Assembly (NCBI RefSeq): GCF_032854445.1
Contig: NC_088302.1
Span: forward strand, 5,515,338-5,579,337
Length of the DNA: 64,000 bases
Direction: 5' to 3'
Origin: Liolophura sinensis
Taxonomy: Eukaryota; Mollusca; Polyplacophora; Chitonida; Chitonidae
Shown in pieces: positions 49,801-61,800 of the stretch. Numbering within the stretch: the first letter of the stretch is position 1; the number at the start of each line of letters is the position of its first letter. The translations under genes and the position numbers were made by a program. The notes beneath the pieces are model-generated. The model saw only the letters and a program-made list of their open reading frames with translations, was not told the DNA's origin and did no database searches.

Positions 49801-52800
49801 CGAGTTTTTCGAAAACTGCCACGATTTACTTTTACCCGTTTTTGGCAGCACAGTGTGCTAATCCGGGGACAGGATATGTTTGAGTTGTCATCACATTAGG
49901 AGTTCGCACAACTTCGTCACTCACTTTATATCAAAATAAAATGCATGTTTTATGATTTCCTGTATACACTTTTGCCCAGACGAGATTTACCTGTCGCCAG
50001 CGACAGATAGGATTATTGTCTGGTCTTTCGCTTCGTGATCGATGGGCAGACATGTGGAAATTTCGAGCCCTATGAATGAAAGTGGCTTGTATCTGCATAC
50101 AGATAAAACCGATTTGTATTACTAAAATTTCACCCCAGGGAATTCTATTAAGTACGAAGTAAATTAAGCATTTATTTTTACGAAATATGGGCGGAAGTTG
50201 ACAGTCTTTCAAAATTACGCCGGAATGAAGAAGAAATGTTTAGCTGCAGCGGTACATACGTACGTGTGTAGGTGTCGCTTTAATCGCAGTTTGACATCTT
50301 CATCTCGTCTGCTGGTAGGCCCAGTTTGCAAGTATTGATTCACGCAATGCTAAATTCTGCTACGGATTTGTATACGGAGAACCCTGCAGTTTAAAAACGG
50401 ATATTTTAATAGCGGGTATATATAAATAAAAATGGCGCCGATTTACAATTTTTTGCCCAGTCTGATCGCATAAGAATTCCATAGATGATGGGCGAATATG
50501 GCAGATCTGCCCACATTTTTACCACTTGGGTCCCATATGGGGCTGATCTGGGCAAACCCATGCCCAAATTCCCGCACTAATCCCATATATATGGGATCCA
50601 TCTATGCGGGAAGTTACATACTCAATGAATATTTTTTTATTTCAGCGTAAGTGATTTAGTCTATGAAGGAACTTTAAAACTTCGTTAAGACGTCGCGCTC
50701 AGATGTTTTTTTAATAATCCAAATTTTGGGCGACCATGTCACTTTAGTCTTCACAGAGTTTTCTCCTAATTTCCTATTTATCACTAAATAACAATAAAAG
50801 AACAATCAACATGTTGCGAAGTGCATGCACTAAAATCATTATGATTAAGACTGAGGAAAACATGAACTGTTGTTGGTAGGGGCATAGACTAACTGCTCAG
50901 TGAAGCATGAGTTTGTTTATTGCATTCTTGAACTAAGAGTATAATCCCTTGACCATCCCTGATGCTCTCCCGCGGCGCCCAGTCAGTAAGAGCTACAATC
51001 AACGCAATGAATCCTGGGATACACTTTCCAAGTCACTGGGCGAAACTTCCATGTTATATACACGTTCGGTAATTTCCGGTGGTATTCGTGATGATTAAGG
51101 ATATGCCGTTTTAGTCAGTTGTGGTATTGTTCGTATAATGTACCTTATGTAGCATTCCTTCTTATAAGTTCCAGCAGAAAATGAGAGAAGTCTAATCATC
51201 AAAATCCGACATTTATATACAGCACTTAAATTTTCCGAATTGAAGATGCGCTCAGGTTAGGTGGTTACATCATTGAAAACTGTTGACTTCTGCTCTCATA
51301 CATGTTTTCAGCTTTATTTAGTAATTATGTCTTATTTCTTACATTTCGTCGCGCTCAGATGTTTTTTTTAATAATCCAAATTAATAAACCCTTTAGTGGT
51401 GTTCTGACTTGGGACACTCTTTGGTGATGTACTGTCTTGGAACACCCTTTTGTGATGCCCTGACTTAGGAGACCCTTTAGTGGTGTACTGACTTTGAACA
51501 CCATTTTTTGATGCTCTTAGGACACCCTTTTGTGGTGTTCGGACTTGAGACACCCTGTGGTGGTGTACGAGTGATGTACAAATGTCGGACTTGACGCTTA
51601 GGTTCACTTTTTAAAACTTTTACGTGCAAATTTATCAATGTTTATAGGAATAAAAAAGTTTGACTGTTTTTTTTTATAACAAAACTAGAAGCACTGATTG
51701 TCACAAGAAGCATTTAATTTATGACGCAAGCTAACCCTCATTACAGTTCACGCTTTGGAGTGATGTTTTATGTAATATAGTCATTGATCAAACTATCCTA
51801 CGTAATGATGGAACTAGGGCACTAGTATTAAATAACCCCTTCTAGGATGTATAGAACAGTATGAAACATAATATTCGCATTAGCAATCAACCAATTTTCT
51901 ACCAAAAGAACTTCTGAGTAAAACGGACCAACAGAGATATATTGATGCTCTGTGACTGGGCAGGAACTGACTGGTGTTTCTGCAGTACAAGTCAACATGA
52001 AGTCTAGTGAATGTTGATCACAAACATTGGATACATCACAATCACAAACTGATTGGCCAGATCATGTCTGGGCTCTCAAGTGACATATTCCAGGCCCCCA
52101 GGAGCCACTCGAGGTTTAAACAGTGGGAAGCTACATTTAGTTTTTCAGGCTGCCGAGGAATGTTTGCACGGGAGGAAGAGGATAAATGATTTTATTGCAT
52201 GAGTACACTCAGTCAAACTTTCATCTTAATTTCTCGATTATTATTGCTTATGAATTGCTAGAGTATCTCATTGTACAAATAAAACGCTAAATTGCAATAA
52301 TTATAAGGACTACTGTTATGTTCTTTGTTCATGGGAGATGTTTATTCATACAAAGACTGCTAAATATAAGCGTCATGTCGGACATTCGTATACCATTCGT
52401 AGTCAGTAAAGGGCGTTCCAAGTCGATAATCGCAAGATCCATTTCCAAAACAACGTTTGACACTAGCTTCCAAAGACAAAACGTATGTAAGAAATTATAC
52501 AGAATGGAAAATAAAGCCGGTAACACACAAGAGAGAAGCGGTCATCAGTTTTCAATGATGCCGGGCAGACAGTTGATATTCCACGCATGAATTCCATATC
52601 AAAGTTGAAATTCGTAGTCCATAAATGAGTTCCAGGTCAGATAACAATTAAACAAATATCTGAGTAGCGCTTTGATTGCAACTGTTCATAAGGGCATCAA
52701 GCAGAAGATGTAATGAGCATGGCTGCCATTAACTTACTCACCCAGACAATATGATTTTATGTTTTAGGCGATGAGAATGTTGACCCGTTCAAATAGTTAT

Positions 52801-55800
52801 TTTTTGTGATGATCATTATAAGTATAATTTCTCGATGGGCAATATTAAAGTTGATTTGTTTGTGGCGTATGGAAGCGAATCTTTGCGCCAGAATAGACAT
52901 GCGTATACCATCCGTCACCCAATATAAATGTTCCAGGTCAATAATTGCGAGGCCAATTCCAAAAACAGCTTGTAACACAAACTACCAAAGTACGAAGAAA
53001 GTATATAAAGAACTATAATAGAACGGAATCAACAGTTTTCACTGATGTTAGAAAGACGTAAAGTATGTTCTAGACGACCGAGTGAAATTCGTATTCAAAT
53101 CGTGTACTATGCTAGTATATAAGCTGCCGATAATAAGATATGTATCTCAGCTGCGCTTTCATTGCGACTGTTCGTATATCCAACGTGGCGGTCTGATGCC
53201 ACACGATGAATATACAGCCCCTAGCCCTGGGTTACGCAGAATTAGACACGGAATTTGCTCTTCTGCCGTTTCTGGTTCACTGTGTGAACCTCAGTCTGTT
53301 GTTCGTCCCTGTGTTGTACAGTTTCTGGTTCACCGTGTGATCTTCAGTCTGTTGTTCGTCCCTGTGTTGTACAGTTTCTGGTTCACCGTGTGATCTTCAG
53401 TCTGATGTTCGTCCCTGTGTTGTACAGTTTCGGGTTCACTGTGCGATCATCTGCCTATGGTTCATCCCTGTGTTGCTCAGTTTCTGGCTCACCGTGTGAT
53501 CTTCAGTCTATGGCTCATCCCTGTGTTGTACAGTTTCTGGTTCACCGTGTGACCTTCAGTCTATGGTTCATCCCTGTGTTGTACAGTTTCTGGTTCACCG
53601 TGCGATCATCAGTACATGGTTCATCCCTGTGTTGTACAGTTTCTGGTTCACCGTGTGATCTTCAGTCTGATGTTCGTCCCTTTGTTGTACAGTTTCTGGT
53701 TTACTGTGCGATCATCTGCCTATGGTTCATCCCTGTGTTGCTCAGTTTCTGGTTCACCGTGTGATCTTCAGTCTATGGCTCATCCCTGTGTTGTACAGTT
53801 TCTGGTTCACCGTGTGACCTTCAGTCTATGGTTCATCCCTGTGTTGTACAGTTTCTGGTTCACCGTGCGATCATCAGTACATGGTTCATCCCTGTGTTGT
53901 ACAGTTTCTGGGTCACCGTGTGATCATCAGTCTATGGTTCATCCCTGTGTTGTACAGTTTCTGGGTCACCGTGTGATCTTCAGTCCATGGTTCATCCCTG
54001 TGTTGTACAGTTTCTGGTTCACCGTGTGATCTTCAGTCTGATGTTCGTCCCTGTGTTGCTCAGTTTCTGGCTCACCGTGTGATCTTCAGTCCATGGTTCA
54101 TCCCTGTGTTGTACAGTTTCTGGCTCACCGTGTGATCTTCAGTCTATGGTTTATCCCTGTGTTGCTCAGTTTCTGGTTCACCGTGTGATCTTCAGTCTCT
54201 TTTTCACCCCTGTGTTGTACAGTTTCTGTTTCACCGTGTGATCTTCAGTCCATGGTTCACCCCTGTGTTGTACAGTTTCTGGCTCACCGTGTGATCTTCA
54301 GTCTATGGTTCATCCCTGTGTTGTACAGTTTCTGGGTCACCGTGTGATCTTCAGTAGATGGTTCATCCCTGTGTTGTATAGTTTCTGGTTCACCGTGTGA
54401 CCTTCAGTCTATGGTTCATCCCTGTGTTGTACAGTTTCTGGTTCACTGTGTGATCTTCAGTATATGGTTCACCCCTGTGTTGTACAGTTTCTGGTTCACC
54501 GTGTGATCTTCAGTCCATGGTTCACCCCTGTGTTGTACAGTTTCTGGCTCACCGTGTGACCTTCAGTCTATGGTTCATCCCTGTGTTGTACAGTTTCTGG
54601 GTCACCGTGTGATGTTCAGTATATGGTTCATCCCTGTGTTGTACAGTTTCTGGTTCACCGTGTGATCATCAGTCTATGGTTCACCCCTGTGTTGTACAGT
54701 TTCGGGTTCACCGTGTGATCTTTGACCTATGGTCCATATCTCTCTTGTTCAGTTTCTGGTTCACCGTGCGATCATCAGTATATGGTTCACCCCTGTGTTG
54801 TACAGTTTCTGGTTCACCAAGTGATCTTCAGTCCATGGTTCACCCCTGTGTTGTACAGTTTCTGGGTCACCGTGTGATCTTCAGTCTATGGTTTATCCCT
54901 GTGTTGTACAGTTTCTGGGTCACCGTGTGATGTTCAGTATATGGTTCACCCCTGTGTTGTACAGTTTCTGGTTCACCGTGTGATCATCAGTCTATGGTTC
55001 ACCCCTGTGTTGTACAGTTTCTGGTTCACCGTGTGATCTTTGACCTATGGTCCATACCTGTCTTGTTCAGTTTCTGGTTCACCGTGCGATCATCAGTCCA
55101 TGGTTCATCCCTGTGTTGTACAGTTTCTGGCTCACCGTGTGATCTTCAGTCCATGGTTCATCCCTGTGTTGTACAGTTTCTGGGTCATCGTGTGATCATC
55201 AGTCCATGGTTCATCCCTGTGTTGCTCAGTTTCTGGCTTACCGTGTGATTTTCAGTCCATGGTTCATCCCTGTGTTGTACAGTTTCGGGTTCACCGTGTG
55301 ATCTTCAGTCCATAGTTCATTCCTCAGTTCATTCCTCAGTTTCTGTGTGACCGTGTGATCTTCAGTCTCTTTTTCATCCCTGTGTTGTACAGTTTCTGGT
55401 TCACCGTGTGGTCTTCAGTCTATGGTTCATCCCTGTGTTGTACAGTTTCTGGTTCACCGTGTGATCATCAGTCCATGGTTCATCCGTATGTTGCTCAGTT
55501 TCTGGCTCACCGTGTGATCTTCAGTCCATGGTTCATCCCTGTGTTGTACAGTTTCTGGTTCACCGTGTGATCAGTCGGGCTGTTCATCCCTCTGCTGTGC
55601 GGGCTTTGGCTCACTGTGTAATCTTCAGCCTATTGTACATGCGTGGAGATTGTTGGTATTAAAATGGATTAATGGTGGAGTTGATGGTTTATATTACGGG
55701 TCTATTGATTCAGTGACAGAGCGTTAGTGTGGTTGATTCATTTCATGATATTTTATTACACATAGCGTGATATCATGCCCACTGCAGTTAATAGGCAGTT

Positions 55801-58800
55801 GTAGTAATTTTAAACTGAGGGCACAAGGGCACATGGCCCTCTCACCAAAGCGATCATGGCTTCTTCTCTGGTTGTACTTGTGAAGCGTCTTCCAGCAACA
55901 TACAGATGGTTGCTATATTTCCCTAAGTTATTCCTGGTTCCACCCCCCCACCATATGGCTGACCGTCGTCGTACAAATGAAATATCCCCGAGTATACGTC
56001 ATAAATCGCCAATCAAATAAATAAATAAGCTCAAGCTCAAGTTCGACGTTAAACCCCAAGCATACATACGTACACAGTTACATACTTACATACATATATT
56101 CCTTGATATGATATATCAAACTAAAAATCACATCCCGGCGCATACGAGACGAACCCTTTAACCACTGAGCCACCATAGATGACCATCTCGATCTGAAACC
56201 TCCGAGCAAGACGAAGTGCGTATATACTGAGACACTGAGCTATTTGAGCCTCTCACAAATGCGGTCATTGTGAGTTCAAGTTCAGCTGACTTCCTCTTTG
56301 GCCATACCTGGGAATATCTGTCAGCAATCTCCGGATGGTCGTGGTTTCCCCCCGGCTCTGTTGCATTGTATAAGTGAAACATTCTTGAGTAGGAGGTAAA
56401 ACGCCAATCAAATAAATAGATAAATATTTAACCGAGAGCAGCCGAGGTGTGTCTTGACCGTGATGATTAACAAGAACTAAAAGTTACATCGAGTTGAAAA
56501 TAATAATGTCCTTTGGCATAAAAAACGAGAAATTCCTTGTGATCAGATCTGTTTTTCCAATTAGGCTTACTTTGCATTAACATTTCTGCCATTGCTGTTT
56601 TACAGGGTACATCTGGGCTGGCCCTGAAGACGGTGTTTGAATACCTGTATGGTAATCCCACCATCATAGCACTGGTCGGTGCACTTTTCTCTGGTCCCAG
56701 TGTCTCTGTGGCCGAGGTAGCCGGCTACTGGCATCTCATACAGGTACGTTACCATCATAGCACTGGTCGGTGCACTTTTCTCTAGTCCCAGTGTCTCTGT
56801 GGCCGAGGTGGCCGGGTACTGGCATCTTATACAGGTGCGTTACCATCATAGCACTGGTCGGTGCATTTTTCTCTGGTCCCAGTGTCTCTGTGGCCGAGGT
56901 AGCCGGCTGCTGGCATCTCATTCAGGTACGTTACCATCATAGCACTGGTCGGTGCACTTTTCTCTGGTCCCAGTGTCTCTGTGGCCGAGGTGGCCGGGTA
57001 CTGGCATCTTATACAGGTGCGTTACCATCATAGCACTGGTCGGTGCACTTTTCTCTGGTCCCAGTGTCTCTGTGGCCGAGGTAGCCGGCTGCTGGCATCT
57101 CATTCAGGTACGTTACCATCATAGCACTCGCCGGTTCACTCTTATCTGGTTAGTGACTTTAAACTGCAAATTGCTGCCCAACTCGTAATGTGTACTTACC
57201 TGGGAGGCTGTAGTTGTAATAGTTCGCTTGCCACATGAAAATCCAAATTTGCGGAGATTTCTTTCAAATTTTCTCAATTTAAGGTCAATCGTATGGTTAT
57301 GTATCGACTCTAAAAACTAAAGTGCCTAAAATGTCAAAACATTTTGGTGCGCATACTAATCAGGTATTTCTCTGCTGACCAAGTCTTTTAGCAGGGTCAA
57401 AATTTACAGTCCAAACAGCAGAACAGATCGAGTACATGCATTTTGCGTGAAACTATGTTTAAACACAACAAAATCATTTGTGCGTTGTTTATGAGCCATT
57501 CGATTGATTTTTATATGTTTTCTCTCTTTTTTAACATAATGACCAAAGTTACTGCACCTGACTAATTTTATTAAAGCTTTAAATAAAAACTATTATATAG
57601 ACGTCCCAGTTACAACTGCACAACATAGTCCACATCAAAGACATTTTTCTCCTGCAACACCCTCCGCCCACATCGGGTCTTACGGTTATACTTAATCAGG
57701 AGTTGACAACTTAAGAAAATGTTGTCCAGTATATTTGCGATATGTCAGTCAGCAGGATTTTCGATTTCCAGTTGACGTTCAGTGGCATGACTCCAAAATA
57801 AAAGCGACACGTCTTGTGTGTTGAATTAGAGATACCGGAGTTAATGAAATTACTCCATACGACCTCTATTTCCTGACAAACATATCCAATTTTGCAATAT
57901 CAAGACTATCATTGGTAATGGTAAGTCGTAATTTCTGGTGGATAATGACCAGAAACATCCGAAGACGTCAGAAACCTAAGGACAAACACACCAGGCTTGC
58001 CATGCTGTGTTTTTTCCTTCGCCAAAATTGATTTCAAATGCTGGTCCGCGTTTCATGGATGGGTGATGGGTGACCTTGACTTCTACATCAAGTGCTAAGT
58101 GTTCTAACAATGCTTGCGGTTTGATATGGTTGAAATAATGGTACTGGTAATTAAATCTAAATCATTTGTTTATTACTTCTATTAATTTGATGTCACAGCC
58201 GTTCTCAAGCCACTCATATTCGTGTGCCAGCTGCCGTGTGGGGATGTAGATATGTCGAGTTGTGAAGAAACGGAATATCTCGTTTGGATTTGCTGTCCCG
58301 TAGTTGAAGGAAATGGTACCGTGTAGGCTGTTATATTATACATGCTTAGCTATAGGCAAATCAGTTTGGGGTGTGCCATATCTTAGTTGGGATTTTATAT
58401 CAGCGCCCTGGTCAGTCATGGCAAGTACTGTAAGAACGGTCGATAAAATCTCTTCTTGAGGACAACTTTGGTGTAAGATTCTAGGAAATGTTTTCTTATT
58501 CTAAATAATGTTTTCAACGGCCTTAGAAATAGGAGAGGGACTTTGATAACGTGTGACGTAATTGACAGCAGGATATGCCTTCCTTTTCTGTGACCTTCGA
58601 CTTGCGGGATTTCTACAAGTAATTTGTGCTTCAGTCCGGCGGAGTCAACAGATGCAAATATATCTTGTTCTAATCCCTTCTTGAAAGTGCACCAACTGTA
58701 TTGTTTCTTTTGTCCACGATACAGACAGGAACTTCTGAAAACACAAAATGATATACTGGTACTTCCTTTTCACATCCTTCTGACTCATCTATCGAGACGT

Positions 58801-61800
58801 ATAATCTTTCTGACTCATCTACCGAGACGTATGATCTTTCTGACTCATTTACCGAGATGTATGATCTTTCTGAGTCATCTACCGAGATGCATGATCTTTC
58901 TGAGTCATCTACCAAAATGTATCATTTGTCTGACCCATCCACCGAGACGTATAATTTTTCTGACTCATTTACCAAGCTGCTTCATCTAGCGAGATGCATG
59001 ATCTTTCTGATTCATCTACCAAAATGTATCATCTTTCTGACTCATCCACCGGGATGCATCATCTTTCCCTGTTTTACAGAGCTACGTGTACCATGTAAGC
59101 ACGACCACTGAAACTAGGCTTCCTCGTCTATGACATCACCACCGCTAAAAGCCTGGACAGAAATCCTTAATGCATAATAAAAGCATATTACCTTCAATGC
59201 TGGTCCTTCTAATTTCACCATGTGTCTCTCATGCTGATCATCACATGGAGGCTTAAGAGCATCTCGAGTGGTGAACAGTAAAGTCTACATGTTCTAAAGT
59301 ACTATCCATTGTTAAATGTTTCCTCTATACCACTGCCGGCATCTCATCGAACGCTCTCTGTGGATAGCTTGTAAAAGAGCGGTAATCTATGTAAGCATGT
59401 GGTTCATTTGCGGCGGGAGGAGTGGTTTGCTTGAGATTTCAGATCTTCAACAATCCTGTAAACATGACAGGTACGGAATTTTCTCCAGGCAGTTTGAGAT
59501 GTCGGCGTGTATGGATCAGCAATTTCATTCACAACAGTTTAATAAAAAATACAAGTGTTTCTAAATCTAGATGGAAATTGTTATAAAGAATGAACGATTT
59601 AAGAGCTATGGATTATCCAACGGCCATCTTGGATCAGGGCAAACTGTTGTAACACACTTGTATCATATGTAAACAACCATCTTGGAGGAAAATTGCTCCT
59701 CACTTACGTGTAGTTCATTTAAGCGTCCTTTTAAGTTCCGTGCGGTCTGTATACTCTCCTGATAACTGAAGCATCTTGCTCTTGGCACAGTTTTCTCGCG
59801 CTGATGCATCCGGTCATACCGAATGCGTCTATCCAGCTCCTACTACATCTAATTACACAGTGTATTGTATTGGGGGCTGGTTAGATAGCATTTGGAACAT
59901 TAACAAAAGTGCTACTACAATGAACCCGGTGAAGTTTTGTAGCATTGGTGCCCTGGATGTGCCTGGACACTCTTTTTTTTGCCATGTAAACTGTAGTAAA
60001 ATATCTCGTCTAAGGAACTGTATGCATCGTTAGCTTCACCTTTTAGAAAAGTATCTGGTTGACAGGAATAAATGAAATCGATCTACTTAGTCACGTTCAT
60101 CACCTAAAAGTGACCTTTTCAGCCAAAAATGCTGACCATTTTAAAAACTGAGGTAGCTAACGTTTTTTTTTTCCGTACAAGAAACCCTTAAAATCACCCA
60201 TACAAAGGTTTATTGAACGATGGTTCTGAATATTGACATAATCTGCTGAACTACATCCCATGCAGGTACGCTTAAATCATTAAGGTGATATTATACAGTC
60301 ATATTTAGCTATTACTGACATTATTAGTTTATTAATAACATTAACATTATTAAACACACATTCAGTGTTTAGTTACTTTTGCAACAAGATGTCCGGAATT
60401 ATCACGATTTGTTACTCAGTCTCCCTACAGGGATTCGTCTAAATAACGTCTTAGGTTACTAATGTAACTATATCCTGAACTACCACGACTTGCTACTGAA
60501 CATTCATGCATGTACATCCCTATAACTAATATTTTTGGTTTCTAATGTATTTACACTAAAAAAATGATCTGTTATTTTTAACAGAAAGTTTGTTACCTGA
60601 GTGCTGCTAGAATGTATTGTTATTATAACGCAATATTCTGTCATATTCAACATAATATCATCTTCGTCTAATAGAATCTCTATGTTAAATTAATAGAATG
60701 TGTGTCTAATATATAACCGAATAATCTGCTGCAATAACAGAATAGTGAGAGAGAGGATAGCTTAAATTTATCTTGCTTAAACATGAAATCGGTGTATGGT
60801 TTTGTAAATGTCTTTTTGGTTGTGGAATATTAAACAATTTAAATAATTAAAACGATCATGTTTTGTAAATAAATTAACAATACGATTTCTTCGAGTGATA
60901 TCGTCTTATCTAATCAGTTTTAACCACTCTCCTATTGTTATGTTGATAAATCCATGTAAATAGTACGCCGAAGCAAAGGCTGAAAATCCTTCAAGCGTAT
61001 CCACTTGGCACCATGCCAGGGAGGCTGCTCCTCACTGGCCTATAATTGGTTTTAATCTGCGATTTCCAGGCATTGTTTCCTGGACGATATCCATGACTAG
61101 TTAACACTAAGTGATCTCATGACAGACTGTAATGTGCAGACGATGATGGACGAAAGTACGGCACGAAACCGCCGGAAAAACAATCTGACGTATACAATGT
61201 TGACTTTTTATTAAAGCCAAACCGTTGTGGAGTGTGCCTTGTGTATCTTACCGACGCGATGTTGAGCACCGACAGTGATGTTCCGGCGAACCGTCATTTG
61301 AAAGCGTATTAAATTAGTTCATAATTCTGAACATAGCGAATTATGGAAATTCATTACTTATAATGCTAGTTCATTATAATAATTTGACACATCACTGTCT
61401 ATAAGTGCATTTTAAAACACATATGTGTGAACACCCTTGAGGTATTCCCGCCACTTAAGTGTAAAAAGCCCCCTCTTCTGTATAAGTAGATGGTTACGCC
61501 GATGTCAGAGTCTACCCGCCGTGAACTCGGTGGAATTAAGTCTGTCACGTATGGCATCACTGGGCATGCGCAGTTGTATTCTCTAGCCACACTGAAGGGA
61601 TGGGGATATAATTGATGGAACTTGACATATATACGAACGGTTTATATGATTATTAGTTTTTCTGCTCGCATGTGTTTTTACGCATGGATACCATGTTATT
61701 GATATTATTGATTTGTATCACTACAAGAGTCCTATCGGGTTACCGCACTCTCTAAGCCCGTCGCACCAGATGGCACTGGGAATTACCCTATTTCCTCTAA

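Noticed and set aside
53082-55570. Open frames with FWFTV / VHPCVVQFLVHRV repeats
   Set aside because: Translation of the 53-bp minisatellite in successive frames.
58624-59111. 10-residue peptide repeats (DLSESSTEMH or FLTHLPRRMI)
   Set aside because: A 30-bp tandem repeat is open in several frames on both strands. No evidence favours one frame as coding.
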